Notes under the pieces: generated by a model | The model's input: the letters and a program-made list of their open reading frames with translations, nothing else | Database searches by the model: none | What the model was told of the DNA's origin: nothing | Program-made: the position numbers and the translations under genes | Assembly: GCF_963583255.1 (NCBI RefSeq) | Contig: NC_084818.1 | Location: 11,038,222 to 11,102,221 of the forward strand | Source: Pyrus communis | Taxonomy: Eukaryota > Streptophyta > Magnoliopsida > Rosales > Rosaceae | Direction: 5' to 3' | DNA length: 64,000 nucleotides | Shown: one piece after another, positions 9,979 to 22,575 of the stretch | How positions within the stretch are numbered: position 1 is the stretch's first letter | How the letters are laid out: each line of letters opens with the position of its first letter

Positions 9979-12900
9979 GTCAACACGTCACTATCCCAAT
10001 GTCCACTGGACATTGAGGATCCCCATCCCTATTTTTCAGAGGAATGAAATTTTCATTCCCATTCCTATGTTGGAGTTTTGAACCAAACAATAGAATGCAT
10101 ATTCTTAAAATATAGCTCCATTCCATTAATCATGCCAACTAAGCGTCACAATATGGTAATTACTTGTTTGTATATGAATCACAATGAGCTTTTTTTTTTT
10201 TTTTAAATATATTTGTTAAATGCATTACAAATTGTGTTTTTCCTTAAGATATCTTTTATTTTTCACAACTAAGATTCTATAATTTCATCATGTTTCTGAA
10301 GTTTAGGAACTGTTGATGCTTTTGGTATTAGGGAGTGCTAGCAGCCTTCTCAAATTAGTAGAGATTTACAATCAAATTCATATAACGGAAATTAATTGAA
10401 TTAAGGCAATTTGGAAGGTAATTTTGAATTTTATACTGTAAAATGATGACTTTGGAGTTTCAGGAAGGCAAAATGGAATAAAAATCGAGTTTCAGGAGGC
10501 TAAGTGAAGCGAATTTTAAGTTTCAGAGAGTAAAGTAGCAAACTTTTAGTTATAGGAGGCAAAATGAGACTAAAACTGAGTTTCATGAGACTTAGCTAAA
10601 AAGAACCTCAACTTTATCACTCATCCTCATGCTACATGTATTCCATCAGCACGTAATGTATTCTATTAGCACATAAAACTAAAAATATATATTTTTTTTT
10701 CTAACAAACAATATTTTTAATTGTACTAACAAAGAAACAAAACTAAGAAAATTTTAATAGATAGTTCTGAGTATTAATAGAGTATACATGACATCAGAAG
10801 AAGTAAAAAAGTTGTTAGCATTTCTCTTGGTATTAGTTTTAGCTATGGAATTGACTTTTTTTTTTTTTTTTTTAATTTTTAATTAAAATGGCCAATTGAT
10901 AAGATCTCTTCTTCCCCCAGTCAATGGTTAAGCTTGCTGCGCTAGAAACTTTAAATTTCCCTCTCAAATGCACGTGTCAAGAATGTAAGCTTAAAGACTT
11001 TTGAATTAAGAATAATTTGTAATACTGATTGCAACAAAACAACAATAAAAGGTAATGGAAGACAGCCAGACATGCGGGTCCAATTGAACACCCACATTCA
11101 GATTGCAAATCATCCTTTCCTTGGCAGACCAATATTTAAGCCAAGTCCAAGAGCCACCGTAAGAAATGATCCTTGTCTCTTTGACTATTTAGGGTTTCCA
11201 AAAACCCTAGATACATCTTTCTTTTAGGTTTAGAGAAACATGAACAAAAAGAAATACAATTCGAACTGTTTGGTAATCTGTTTACAAATCTAGATTATGT
11301 TCTTAAATTTATAGTCAAGAAAATCCATCCTAAAAAGAAAACCAAGTGATCTCCTACGATTACAGAATCCTTAAAAAAAATCTTTTGCTGCATTTTGAAG
11401 AATTGACACGAATTCTCTAAATTCCCAACTAGCTAGTAATTAATCTACCTTTACATTCAAAGTCATGTTGTTAATTCTCACTTCCTAAATATCATTTGTA
11501 TAAAAATAGGTTGAATAATACGTTTGAAGATAAAACTATATTGATAACTTGTCTCTCTAACATGTATTGTAGCAAACTCACGAGCACGAGACGTTTTATC
11601 ATAAGTGCTTCGTGCAATGTATATTTTCCGTATGTATTCTTCCAAAAGTCTATCAAACCGTCTTTGATGGATTTTTGATAAAATGGTTACAAGCAAATCA
11701 AGCTTATAGTAATAAGTTGGATAAAAAAGGTTGGCATACCTAATTAAAATGGTAGAGTAATCTAATAAAATATTTTTCATCTAACTTCTCTCTTTACGTA
11801 TGATAATTATCTGCAGAGATCAATATACATTGTTGATCTATCCAATTTAAAATCGATAAAACAAGACTGTTCATATGAATCATATATTGGTTCAGGTTCA
11901 AATATACTTGTATGAATGTGAGTCCGCACGAGCATAGATTATGCAGAGAGGTCAAGAGACCGAAAGAACTATTAAGTCTCACTTTGGTTTTTGTGATGAT
12001 TATAACAAGTTCGTGTTGCAAAAATTAGATAACCAAAATTAAACTCATTAAGTCTCGAATTTTAGTGCTCGCAAGTATACGAATCAGATGATTGTATAGC
12101 ATATAAGCATGGATATCGTCCCACAGAGATCAAATTGAATCTAAAAGTCTTACTAATTAAATTGAAACAAATTATAGTTGAGAAGCTTTAATAAAAAGAA
12201 AAAAAGAAAAAAAAAGATAGATATGATTTGAATTAAACTGAAATGAAAAACAACTTAAAAAAATGCATAAAATAATAAAATTAAAATATAAGAAAAGAAA
12301 ACTTAGGGCATCTGAATTCATTGTAACCAATTCTACTTAATTCCCTTAATATGTTATGCTCAAGTAGTTCCCCAATATTGATGATCGATTTTTCCTAAAT
12401 TATTCGACAACCATGGCATCTGGTTACATCAAAAATATCCTTACATGTTAACCCTCTATGGCATCTAGATGAATTTAAATAAGTAAGAACACATTAAGCT
12501 CTATGGAAATCATTGGAAAATCACACAAACCCTAATTGTGTGGCATCTACAAATAGGTGTTTATGGTATCAATTGCAAGAAGCTAAACCCAAGTTAAGTA
12601 TGGCATCTACTTTAACTTGAATCAAATCAACCTAATTTAAACCTAGATGGTGATCAAGCATCTAAATAAAAATCAAGCGCATTACGAATAGCTAAAGATA
12701 CTCAATAAAGTAGAAAAATTTGATAATAACAATGCCACAAGGCAATTAAGTATTCATGATCAGGCTACATCGTAGCCCTAGAAAAGAAAAGAAACTAAAA
12801 AAGCTCTTCTCTCTTCCCTTCCTTGCTGCAACCCCCTATCTAAAATATGATTTTTGGTGGCTCTCTAACTTAATGAGGAGAAGTAACCTCCTTATATAAA

Positions 12901-14032
12901 ACCCACGGCAAGAAGGTGTTCAAGAAAGAAAAATAACAATAAAAACCCCACTAAAATGCTATCACTAATGGACTTTAAGTCCTTATTAAAGAAAATGAAA
13001 AATAAACGGAAATAATAAAAAACTAGAAATTAAGATCTCTCTTAAAGTCCATTGAATAACATTCACATGTCTATTTGATTCCAAAAACGCTCGGTTTCAT
13101 CTTCTTGTTGTAATGCACATGTCTTCGCGCAATTCGTTAGCCTCGTGCTTCACTGGAATTACTCTATACACCCAAAAAGCTCATTTTTCACTTCATTTCT
13201 GTAGAACTTTAGTATTGAATGCCTATAAATTAAAACAATATAAATTAGTGCACTTAACCCATTCATATATACAAAATCCAAGGGAAGTGTATGATAAAAA
13301 TATATGAAAATATGTAAACATCAGTTCGCGTGCTGTTGTCAGTTGAATTTTATTTGTTTTTTGACTATCTGTATATATTTTGTGTGTTAATGGACAGAAG
13401 GGAGGGAGCTGGAGGGGCAGAAACCACGTACGGCATCAAATTAAACAACGTTAGTTTTGGAGAGGACACTGCATGTGCATGAGAGCACGGGGGAATTGGA
13501 CTTACTGTTTGTACACAAAGTCAAGCATAAAGCAGTTGGCAGAGGAAAATGGCAAGAACAATTATTGTACTAAAATAAGAAAAATGGAAAGGAAAAAAGA
13601 GACCGAGATTTTCATAACATAGATGAGCAGGCAGGCAGGCAGCTGATAAGGATAGTTGCCCATCGGTGGATTCATGCGTGGGAGGCAGCTAACATGCTAC
13701 TGCAGCATACATGCTGGGAAGTTTCCCCTTGCCGGTCAAGCTAAAGATATACATTTTTTTATTCAATGAATCTGGATGTACATTAAGTGTGTGTTTTTTT
13801 GGCGTTAGGACAACACTTAATAGAGACTTTACGAGACTTGGGATTGCCAAACAATAACGTGATATATAAAAGATTTTGGGTTCCCCACTCGTTTTTTGAT
13901 TGATTTCATGTTAGAATTTGCTTAATTATATTATCATATTGTATCAAAACATACAATAATACAATGTCAGAACAAACAATACATGTATTTTCGTATCACT
14001 TAATATAGATGTTGTGTACACTTTTTCTACTT
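9979..14032. other. Intergenic stretch with old repeat remnants
   Basis: No gene is supported across 4 kb. At about 10430-10605 there is half of a foldback-type repeat made of degenerate blocks of about 35 bp; it is related to the element at 29354-29889. T-rich tracts lie at 10190-10203 and 10855-10874. The stretch 12050-13000 contains, on the minus strand, GTGGGACGATATCC and further inward sequence of the sort found at ends of old LTR elements, but no paired LTR was found. The short frames at 11478-12021 match nothing recognised. Confidence 0.45.
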
Positions 14033-14542
14033 TGATACACAGCACGAAGTAATCAAAAGGGTTACCAACGTAATCCCTTGAAGAACAAGACTAGACTCCA
14101 CCAGGAAATTGAGAGAAATCCCAAAAGGTTTTATTTGATTACATTGAAACAGCCAAAGACTTTAAATAAACTGATTACAACTCTTAAACAACTCAAGTGA
14201 CTCAAGTAATTAAAATGACATTAAACAAACGGCAACTCAAAGGTTTGATTCTTATTATTGCAATTAAAACGCAATTTTGGAAGTCTAACAACTTCGGATG
14301 ACCTTAAACACGACGTGCTCTTGATATACCCTAAGTCTTGTTATGCTCGGATTAATTTCAAAAACAACATATAAATTACCCGCCCAATTCTAACACCAAA
14401 ATATTTCTCACTACCTATTCTATCTCCATATTGATTGAATCCAATATTTCTCAACTTTAATTCTTGTTTTCCAGAATTTGAAACATTTTATTTTCTTTAT
14501 ACTTCTTCTTTGGAATTGACCCATATTTTGTCCTATACATCA
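14033..14542 (-). repeat. 3' LTR of the Gypsy-like element
   Basis: This is the direct repeat partner of 17505-18011 with many substitutions and small indels. Shared landmarks include the stretch around gagagaaatcccaaa and the stretch gactttaaataaactgatt. It adjoins the polypurine tract at about 14543-14556 (minus strand), which marks it as the 3' LTR. Confidence 0.85.
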
Positions 14543-14809
14543 AACTCCTCCACTGAAAGGAACTCAACCTTGAGTTCTCCTTGAAATGATATTGATAGCT
14601 AGTAGACAACTCTTTTGTTAAGCAAATAAATTCCACTTAGGTGGAATAATCATGAAATTAATTTCGTAAAAAAGATTAAAATATGACAATCAATAATCAA
14701 AATATGTTTCTTTCGCCAATTTTCTTGTTTGCCCAACAATGAAATTTAACCCCAATTTATTAGATTGTTGATTCTCCAAAGGCAAAACAATTTTGGAATC
14801 ATTCATACC

Positions 14810-15357
14810 TTAAATTTCTTGAGTCTCCACTTGTGAATTGTCATGTCTCAGAAGATCTTCTTTAACTGGATTCTCAACAAGAAAAATTACTTGTTCTTTT
14901 TTTTTTTTCCAAATTGACCTGCACTTTTTCTTGGCGTAATGAAATATCAGTCTCCACCACTTTAGCTTGCTTTCTATTGATTGCTTGACCCGTCCTTTCC
15001 AAATACAATTTGTAGAAATCGGAAAAGAATTGCTTAACAATTAGTCGTTTCAACCAACGCTAAGTTTTGATAGGATTTTTTTTCCTTGTTGTCACCTAGA
15101 CTCTTGCCTTTGATCCCATCATAAATGCACATCACCATCTAAACAAGAAGCAATCATCTTCACCATTTCCCTTTTTGAAATTGTTGTATTTTGAAAAGTT
15201 TCTCTATATCCTTAGCCCACGAGAGAAAACCTTCAATGCAATCACTTCCCAGGAAAATAGAAATATCATCAACATCAACTAGATGAGGTTGGCTTGGGGC
15301 AATTCCCTCTACACACATTGCATGCCAAAACCTCACGATCAACGTCGTTTCTCCCAC
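14810..15357 (-). pseudogene. Gag-like remnant of the Gypsy-like element
   Basis: The frame at 15160-15357 contains VDVDDISIFLG followed by CIEGFLSWAKDIEKLFKI, resembling the start of the plant Gypsy gag capsid domain (acidic/hydrophobic opening, then F-L-x-W-x-x-x-x-E-K-x-F). A second frame at 14810-15040 is basic and unrecognised. Nothing like protease, reverse transcriptase or integrase follows. Assignment rests on this one motif and on the position between PBS and PPT. Confidence 0.5.
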
Positions 15358-15376
15358 AATCGATGGTCATTAGAAC

Positions 15377-17469
15377 TAGGGGTGGTTCGGTATGGGATCC
15401 CATACCGAAACCATTGTCCCGATTCCCAAACCGAAATTTTTGGGAATCCCAAATTCAATCCCAATCCCAAACCAAATTTTCGGGAATCCCAATTTTCGGG
15501 AATCCCGAAATAATTTCGGGATTTCGGGACAAATCGGGAATCCCGAAATGCTTTTGGGCTTTTGGACTAAAATACGTTCCTAGTGAAATGGTGAAAGCAA
15601 CCGCCTAATATAGAAAGCAGTGCTTCTTGGTGACAATGAAGGCAATGCAGTTGAGAAGGACAAGAACAACAAGGATCAAATGAAGAGCTCCCTGCGAAAC
15701 AATATACTGATACTCAGAATCTACCTAAAACAACCTTATTTACCCAAAAAATCCAAATCTTCGAATCAAAACGAGGATAATACACAGATTTAACTACAAT
15801 GAAAACAAAAACAAAACTGAATGAGTAATGGATTATAATTCAGCAAATACCGAATCTATCAATCGATTATTTACACATTCAAAAAAAGAAAAAGGAAATC
15901 TAGAAAATGTCATCCTTTACCAGTTGATACATGTGCAGTCGAGAGCAATCAAGTATTGGTTGTCAACAACTCCTTTCAAGAGTACTCACAAAAAATGCAA
16001 TTATTTGCAAGATAACTTACTTGGTATCTGCAAGGCGACCATGCAAACTCCATCTCTGGCGAAATCCGTCTATGCCTTCGAGTCCACTAGCAAGAATCAA
16101 GCGCCTATAGAAACACAATGAGTTCGAAAGTCAATTGATGCTTAAGCTTCATATAAATATTGGGGAGAAAGCAAGACATACTAAAACAATTGTGGTTCTA
16201 TAAAGCTAAAAAGACAACAATACCAGTGTCACCCATGGAACTGGGTAACCAGAAGACTGTTTAAGATTTCAAATATAACACCGGAATATGCAACTTTTAG
16301 ATCAGTTAGCTCTCTACAAAGCTTGTCCACAGAACTTCAAAAAGGGTATACTGATACTCAGATTCAATAGTTTTCAATCTAAAACATCCTCAAATTCTCC
16401 TTTCCACAGATAACATAAAAAAAGCAATCACAAAAGGGATAGAATTACAAACCTGTAACGAACAAGGAATCGTCTTTATAACAAGGAATCGTCTCATGTT
16501 CTTCCCAAATCTATAGCATGGGCAACTGCAAACATCAAAATACATTGCAAAGATTAGTCAACAAGTAGTCAAACTAAACAAGCAATTCAAATTCTCAACA
16601 AAAAAAAAAGGAAAAACACATTGACCCAATTAATTTCTTGACTTATTTTGAATAATTCAACGACAGGCAGCAAATATGCATCTTCAGAAACAAAAAAGTC
16701 AAAAAAAGGGAGAGATTTTGGCTCCCCAGTTATTCGAATTTTGAACAATATAGAAACCAAAAACAAAAGGAATCGTCTTTATAGCAAAAATTAAAACTTT
16801 TTCTCCGGAAAACAAATTATGGGGAAATCACAGCTACCATCTCTGCTACCTATCAGTTTCGTAATCACAGCTACCATGGCTGATATTCCACGTCGCATGT
16901 ACTCAATCCTCTAATCGTCCTCTGCAACCAAACAATTAATTACAAGATTAACAAAAAAAAAAAGCCCCAAAAAATTACACAAATTAGATTCAAGCAAACA
17001 CCTTGGAGAGGTATTGGGCGGGGACGGACGGAGAGATCGACTGCAAGAACCGCTTGAGATTACTCAACTTCAAGCTCACAGACAAATTGAAATGGGTGAT
17101 TCTGGTGATTCGAAGCCGTGAAGGAAGGCTGCTGGAAGTAAGGAAATCGAACGGAAGTGCTGAAAATTGAAATGGGGATCTAACCTAAAAACAAATGAAC
17201 GGTACAGATTAAATCTAAAACAATGAATGGTTGAAATAATTCTCTTATAATAAAAAAATAATATATATATATATATATAATATTTATTTCAATTCGGTAT
17301 GGGAATACCGAAAAATGAAGATGCAATACCGAATCCCATACCGAAAATTTCGGTTTGGTTCGGGATAACATACCGAAAATTTCGGGAATTTTGGTTTGGG
17401 ATTTTTTTGGTTTGGGATCGGGATTTTTTCGGTTTGGTTTGGGATTTTTGGGATTTTTTTCCAGCCCTA
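15377..17469. mobile_element. Non-autonomous hAT element carrying host gene fragments
   Basis: The element begins TAGGGGTGG and ends CCAGCCCTA, short imperfect inverted repeats. It is flanked by the identical 8-bp duplication ATTAGAAC (15369-15376 and 17470-17477), the hAT signature. Both ends hold dense subterminal repeats built on GGGATTCCCGAAA/TTTCGGG-type words (15395-15560 and 17295-17460), as expected for transposase binding sites. It is 2093 bp with no transposase. It interrupts the leader of the Gypsy-like element, so it is the younger of the two. Its interior contains a captured gene fragment on the minus strand. Confidence 0.88.
16871..17187 (-). pseudogene. Captured fragment of a DUF789-type plant gene inside the hAT element
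   Basis: On the minus strand, an open segment from about 17187 leads into LSNLKRFLQ followed by SPSVPAQYLSK and ends at 17002 on AAG/GTGTTT. After a short intron with TTGCAG at its end, exon 2 resumes at 16921 with RTIRGLSTCDVEYQPW and stops at TAG 16873-16871. The order S-N-L-x-R-F-L, S-V-P-A-Q-Y-L-S-K, then an R-G...T-C-D-V-E block is that of plant DUF789 proteins, whose function is not established. Both the intron and its splice sites are kept, so capture was at the DNA level. The fragment is far shorter than the family's normal length. Confidence 0.65.
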
Positions 17470-17492
17470 ATTAGAACATGGCAAATCCATGA

Positions 17493-17502
17493 TCTGATAC
17501 CA
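17493..17502 (-). other. Primer-binding site of the Gypsy-like element
   Basis: The minus strand reads TGGTATCAGA, the complement of the 3' end of plant initiator tRNA-Met, two bases inside the 5' LTR. This is the site where reverse transcription starts. Confidence 0.85.
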
Positions 17503-17504
17503 AT

Positions 17505-18011
17505 TGACGCAACTCAAAGCAATGAAAATGGTTACCGACGTAATCCTTGAAGGACAAGTATGGAATCCACCATAGAGTTGAGAGAAATCCCAAAGTGTTG
17601 TATTTGATTAATTCTTGAAATGATTACCTTGAAACAATCAAAGACTTTAAATAAACTGATTACAACTCCTACAACAACTCAAATGACTCAAGTAATTAAA
17701 ACGAAATTAATCCGACAACAACTGAAATGCCTGATTTTTATTGTGGAAATTAAAATGCTATTTTGGAAGTTTATACGACTTCAGATGGCCTTAAAAACGA
17801 CGGGCTCATGGTATAGCACGAGTCTTGTTATTTTCAAAAACGACATATTACACGCATAATTTTGACACCAAAATATTTATCGCTACCTATTATGTCTCTA
17901 TATCAATTGAATCTAATATTTCTCAACTTTAATTCTTGTTTTACAAAATTTGAAAGATTTTATTTTCTTCATACTTCTTTGTTGGAATTGATCCATATCT
18001 ATCCTACATCA
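17505..18011 (-). repeat. 5' LTR of the Gypsy-like element
   Basis: This is the direct repeat partner of 14033-14542. On the minus strand it starts TGATGTAGGA at 18011 and ends ...GCGTCA at 17505, directly followed by AT and the tRNA-Met primer site. Confidence 0.85.
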
Positions 18012-19175
18012 CTTTGTGTGTATAATTATTGTACGTTTTATACATGGTGTAATGAGTTTTTAATACTTTATATGTCTGTAGTCTACAAATAGAATGTAGT
18101 CCAACTTCTTTAAAGACATGTAAAGTTGATAAACTTCTGATGCTGGATTTTTCTTCATATCCTTCACATTATCCCTCATGTGAGGAAAGTTTATAAGCCT
18201 AATATGTGGACAACACAAAATGAGTGACTCAAAGCATTCACACATAGGACAAATTCTCTAGTACCGTGAAAAAATTGAGCTCCCCCCCAATCAGTAATAT
18301 GATGAGGAGCTCAAGTTCTTATAAAAACATGCAATACTTTGATAAACTTCTGATGTTGGATATTTCTTCACATCTTCGTGCGCATGTGTCCTTCTACATC
18401 ACCCAATAGAAGTTCACGTATGTATCTATGAAATGTAATGTATATGTTACCTGCATAGTGTAGAAGAGTAATGTAATGTGTAGTCCACACATGCACCGAC
18501 AATGTAAGAAGTGCTGAAACCCGATTATTCAGACTCCGACCAAATAAAAAAAGGTGCATAAAGAAAATTGTGAAACCCGTTTATTCAAACTTCGGCCATG
18601 AGATCCATGCATGCATGTGTCAATTATTTATCATGTGGAACACAACGAGTACATACCTGAGAAATATGATGAATTACTCATGATGATTAATATGATCTAG
18701 TAACCAAAATCAATTCCCAAACGAAATCTGCAAGAATATATAGTTAATTATGTGCTTCCAATTGTGGTCCAACATGCTGAAGAACATATTATCAAGGGCG
18801 ATGATGAAGAAAATCTATTAACAAAAAATTTATTACAACGTGTTGAAATAGTTGTTCAGTGTCGACTAGTCCATCCAAGTTACTTGAATCACTTCGTTAG
18901 ATTAAATTCTAATTATGGTGCTTTGATTATTTATTTTTTTATTTTTTATTTTTGTCAATAAGTTGTATTGCTTTGATTGAAGTAATCAAAATGTTGCATG
19001 GTTAAGGTTAAGAACACAAAATGTAATGTGAAGTAATCGAAACGTTGTACTAGCTTGTCGTCAAGGTTAAGAACACGAAATTCAAATCACAATGGAAAAT
19101 TGTGTACGTATAATCTTTTGATATTAAGAAATAAAAATTTCAGCATATAGCATGGTCTGAACAAAAATGTTTGAA

Positions 19176-19183
<8 letters not shown>

Positions 19184-19226
<43 letters not shown>
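19184..19226. repeat. TA dinucleotide microsatellite
   Basis: About 21 uninterrupted TA units following an A-run. Confidence 0.95.
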
Positions 19227-19229
<3 letters not shown>

Positions 19230-19345
19230 GTTAGAGAGGGGAAATCAGTGGGGATGGAACCCGAACTAGAGTTCATAGGCAGAATTGTTTTTCATCACTA
19301 TGGTAAAGCGTCATTTACAAGGTGGAACCTGTCTTAGGCTGTAGT

Positions 19346-19665
19346 GAGTTTCAGCCAATTCATAGCTTTGCATAATAAGAGCACGTTATTCACGTATTGA
19401 ATCCAATGTCCAGAAGGTTCCTATGGTTTTGTTCCTCAGCAAGTATTCCATTCTTCTTCCTTCTTTATTTTGCACGCTAAAGGGCGCGCGGAACATGTCT
19501 TAAAATGGGGCGAGTTAATTCAAAACTTTACAAATGAGATCACGTTATCCACGTATCGAGTCCAACAATCATAAGATTCATGTGGCTTTGTTCCTCTACA
19601 TATATTCCATTTTTCTTCCTTACTATTCTATGTACGCTAATTAAGGGACCGAACATGTCTTAAAC
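19346..19665. repeat. Degenerate tandem duplication, units of 166 and 154 bp
   Basis: The unit starts gagtt, continues with a block cacgttat(t/c)cacgtat, then ttcctc, cttccttc and gaacatgtctta, and repeats at 19512. A third unit start (gagtttcagcc) appears at 19666 and then diverges. Sequence just before 19346 (ggaacctgtcttag) matches the end of a unit, so a further partial copy precedes it. Confidence 0.8.
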
Positions 19666-22004
19666 GAGTTTCAGCCTATAGTGCTAACTTTTGGACTAAC
19701 AAAAATTTAGTGGTAGTTTTGTATGAAATCCAGCCTACTAAGCCGAAATTAGCTTAATCCTAGCAAAATTAATACCCACTTCACCCCCACTGTTCACAAA
19801 ACATAGTCAGTCAATCAATTATGTATAATAGAATGAAAAGATTGTCGTCTGTCGACCCTTGTGAAAATTCTTGGTTTTAATAATTGTCACATTACCACGT
19901 AGTTTAGAAATGTTTTTTGGTATAACACATTACCAAATAAAGTGGTGCTATTAGTTCACTGCGTGTTCTAATAATATAAGTAAAGTACTAGTATACTTTT
20001 TAAAATAACGTTGAATAATAAAATACGTGTTTCAACATGAACAAATTAGGGATAGACAACCTCAAATATCTAAAAAGTAATATCACGGGAATTGTGCGTT
20101 GGCCACGACTAATCCATGACTAGTGCTTGTAATAGCCACCGATTGAACATACTGTTCGGATTTCTAGTAGTGCATGACCGTGTCTGTGCTCAGCCATCTT
20201 TCGGTGCAACGCAATCCGCAGGTCAACAAACATTAGCGTACAGAAAAAACACAAACAAAAAAAACGAAGAGTGGAATTCCGCCAGGGGGGCAGACCACGT
20301 GGACGGCCAGGTAGAAACTTAGGCTGACCATGGTAGTCAACACTCACGCTTAGATTCTCCATTGTCACTTTGACCATACATATTTCAAGGCCTCTAGCCA
20401 ACCCCAGTGAAACTACAAATAAAGCAAATGGTTAGTTTTATTATTAAATAGGACTGAAAATTGAAAATTAAAAATTGAAAGATATTGTTGTGACAATTTT
20501 AGTTTTCAATTGTCAGCTGAAAACTTGTTTGATAATGTTAAGAATGAATTCCACAACTTTGCATGTGTTTATAAGTAGTTGGGCTACTCCTCATATTGTT
20601 AATTCGTTTTGTGATGGAACCCTGATTTCTTTAGGTAATTGCTTTGATTTTTTTGTTTAAAAACATAAGTGAAAATTTCTCAAAAAAAAAATTAAATAAA
20701 CGTTAGTGAAAATAAAATATTTATCAAACACAACTCCTTAAAATCTTATTAGCTTGAAACTCGTGGCCCTAACTATCGAATTCTAATTCAGTTCTGACTT
20801 ATATCTTACAAGACAAAAGTGTGGTTATACACGGAAAGGAGATCATAATGAAATTTGAAACCAAATATTGACCCACTTGTGACTAATACTAACTCTATGG
20901 GGCAAATAGTATATGCCGCCTCAGTTTTTTTCTTTTACAATTTTACCGTGTGAAAAATGCTTCGCAATCACGCTGTTGTCTGACAGGGAAAAGTTGATAT
21001 CTAACAAATTATGAATATCTTTATATAGGAGCAAAGTTTGATTTTTCTTGTTGAATTGAGTAAAGCAAAGAAGATCAAAGAAAATGAACTGATAAGAGTG
21101 CAGAATGAAAATGAGTAAGTATCATTTTCTATATATAAATAGGATAAGTATGCTTTGTCACTAAAACTTTAAAGCCTCATGGTTTGAATTTTTTACCATT
21201 AATTAGAGACGAATAATGTGCGTTCGGAGTCAATGTTGCCCTAGTATATATAGTCATTGCCTAGAGAGAAGTCAACTGTAGTTTTGGCAGTATCAGCAAT
21301 GAATATCATAGCTACACACAAAAAGAAGTTCGAGTCATTAGAAGTATCTTAAAACTCCTTTGGTAACAATTTGGGTTTTTTTTTTTTTTTTTTTATCACA
21401 ACGATTTTGTTTTTAATTGTAATAATTTTACTATTTTTTTACAAAAAAAATAGAGGCCAAAAATGAGGGATAAAAAAGAGCTGTAGAAGATGGAGATGCA
21501 CAACAGAATGAAAAATAAAACCTAATTAAAATATTATATGTAGCTGTTTTCATACTCAAATTTTTCTTTGATGAATTATCCTTCATTCATCAGTTCTCCA
21601 TACCTTCCTCCACCTTTATTCATTCTTAAAAAATAAAAAAGTAAAGTAATAAACACTAAAAGTAAAATGGTGCCAGACAAGCCCTAAGCAGTCATGACAA
21701 AGTTCTTAGACCTAAAGAATCAACGTCGACTGTGGCTCAAATGAACAATTTACATGATGAACAATTCACGATAGACACTGAACAACTCCAAACTTCCGAT
21801 GCAGAACATGATACGTTTATATAATTCTCAAAACCACTCATATCGTCTATCGTCTAGCCCACTAATTGATATCGATGCAGAGATGATTAATTTCTAATAG
21901 TTTGGTTTTACATTTTACAATACAGGTATAATAATCTGGTCAGCAGTACGCTTTTTGGAAGAAAAAGGAAGTTCATAATTTTTCTGAGACTCATTTGAAC
22001 TAAA

Positions 22005-22575
22005 TGTTGGAAAATTTAACAATAATATTATTATATTAAATTTATTAATTGAATGGAAATTAGTAGTGGAGCCTTTTGGTAGAAATATATGTCTACTCAA
22101 ATGAAGAATTGTAACTTTTGACTCTTCATAAATAGTCACATGCTTTCCAAAAAGGTATCTCACATTCTATAAATAGGGAAGCCCCCCTATAATCACAAAA
22201 TATAACTTTTTATTGTTTTACTTAATCATACATAGAGTGTACTAAATATTAGAGTCTCATTGAGTCCATATGAGAGAGTTTTCAACAAATCATGGTTCAT
22301 GGAGCTTTGTGATTTGGAGTGCTACTATTACAAGGACGTGGTCGTTGTATCTTGGGAGACATCATAAGCATTGTAGTGGGGCGTAAATTTGTCTTAAGGA
22401 CAAAGTGTCCAACACTTGCCTCGATCGTATTTTCTAGGTTTTTCTAACCCATTCTATCATGTTCATTTAACATTGGTTACTCATGTGCATGCATTATTGT
22501 GATATATAATTGCATGAATTATTTCTTGATTTTCTATGTGATTTATTATAGCAATTAGACCCAATTTTTCCAACA
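22005..22575 (+). repeat. 5' LTR of the 22-25 kb element
   Basis: Direct repeat of 24869-25453. It contains a TATA-like stretch tctataaataggg near 22167, suitable as the LTR promoter, and it ends TTTTCCAACA. Confidence 0.88.

Larger units (their letters stand above)
14033..18011 (-). mobile_element. Gypsy-like LTR retrotransposon, internally reduced and split by a hAT element
   Basis: Two direct repeats of about 510 bp (14033-14542 and 17505-18011) both run TGATGTA... to ...CA on the minus strand. Inside the right copy, 2 bp from its edge, the minus strand reads TGGTATCAGA (17502-17493), the initiator-tRNA-Met primer-binding site. Inside the left copy the minus strand has the purine tract AGTGGAGGAG. 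The element is therefore oriented right to left. What remains of the internal region is a gag-like scrap; pol is absent, so it is non-autonomous. A hAT element occupies 15377-17469. The 5-bp target duplication is not clean: ctttg occurs at both borders but one base out of register. Confidence 0.85.
18017..21999. other. Intergenic stretch with simple and tandem repeats
   Basis: No gene is supported. The stretch contains a TA microsatellite (about 19184-19226), a degenerate tandem duplication (19346-19665) and, at about 20555-20640, a fragment of the small LTR family also present at 34568-34910 (shared text around ttataagtagttgggct). T-rich runs occur near 21375-21395. The short frames in this region show no recognised domain. 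Confidence 0.5.

Noticed and set aside
11478..12021. Minus-strand frames of 75-100 codons
   Set aside because: AT-rich, no domain, composition like the surrounding non-coding DNA.
13090..13310. 64-codon plus-strand frame
   Set aside because: No domain; lies in decayed repeat-like sequence.
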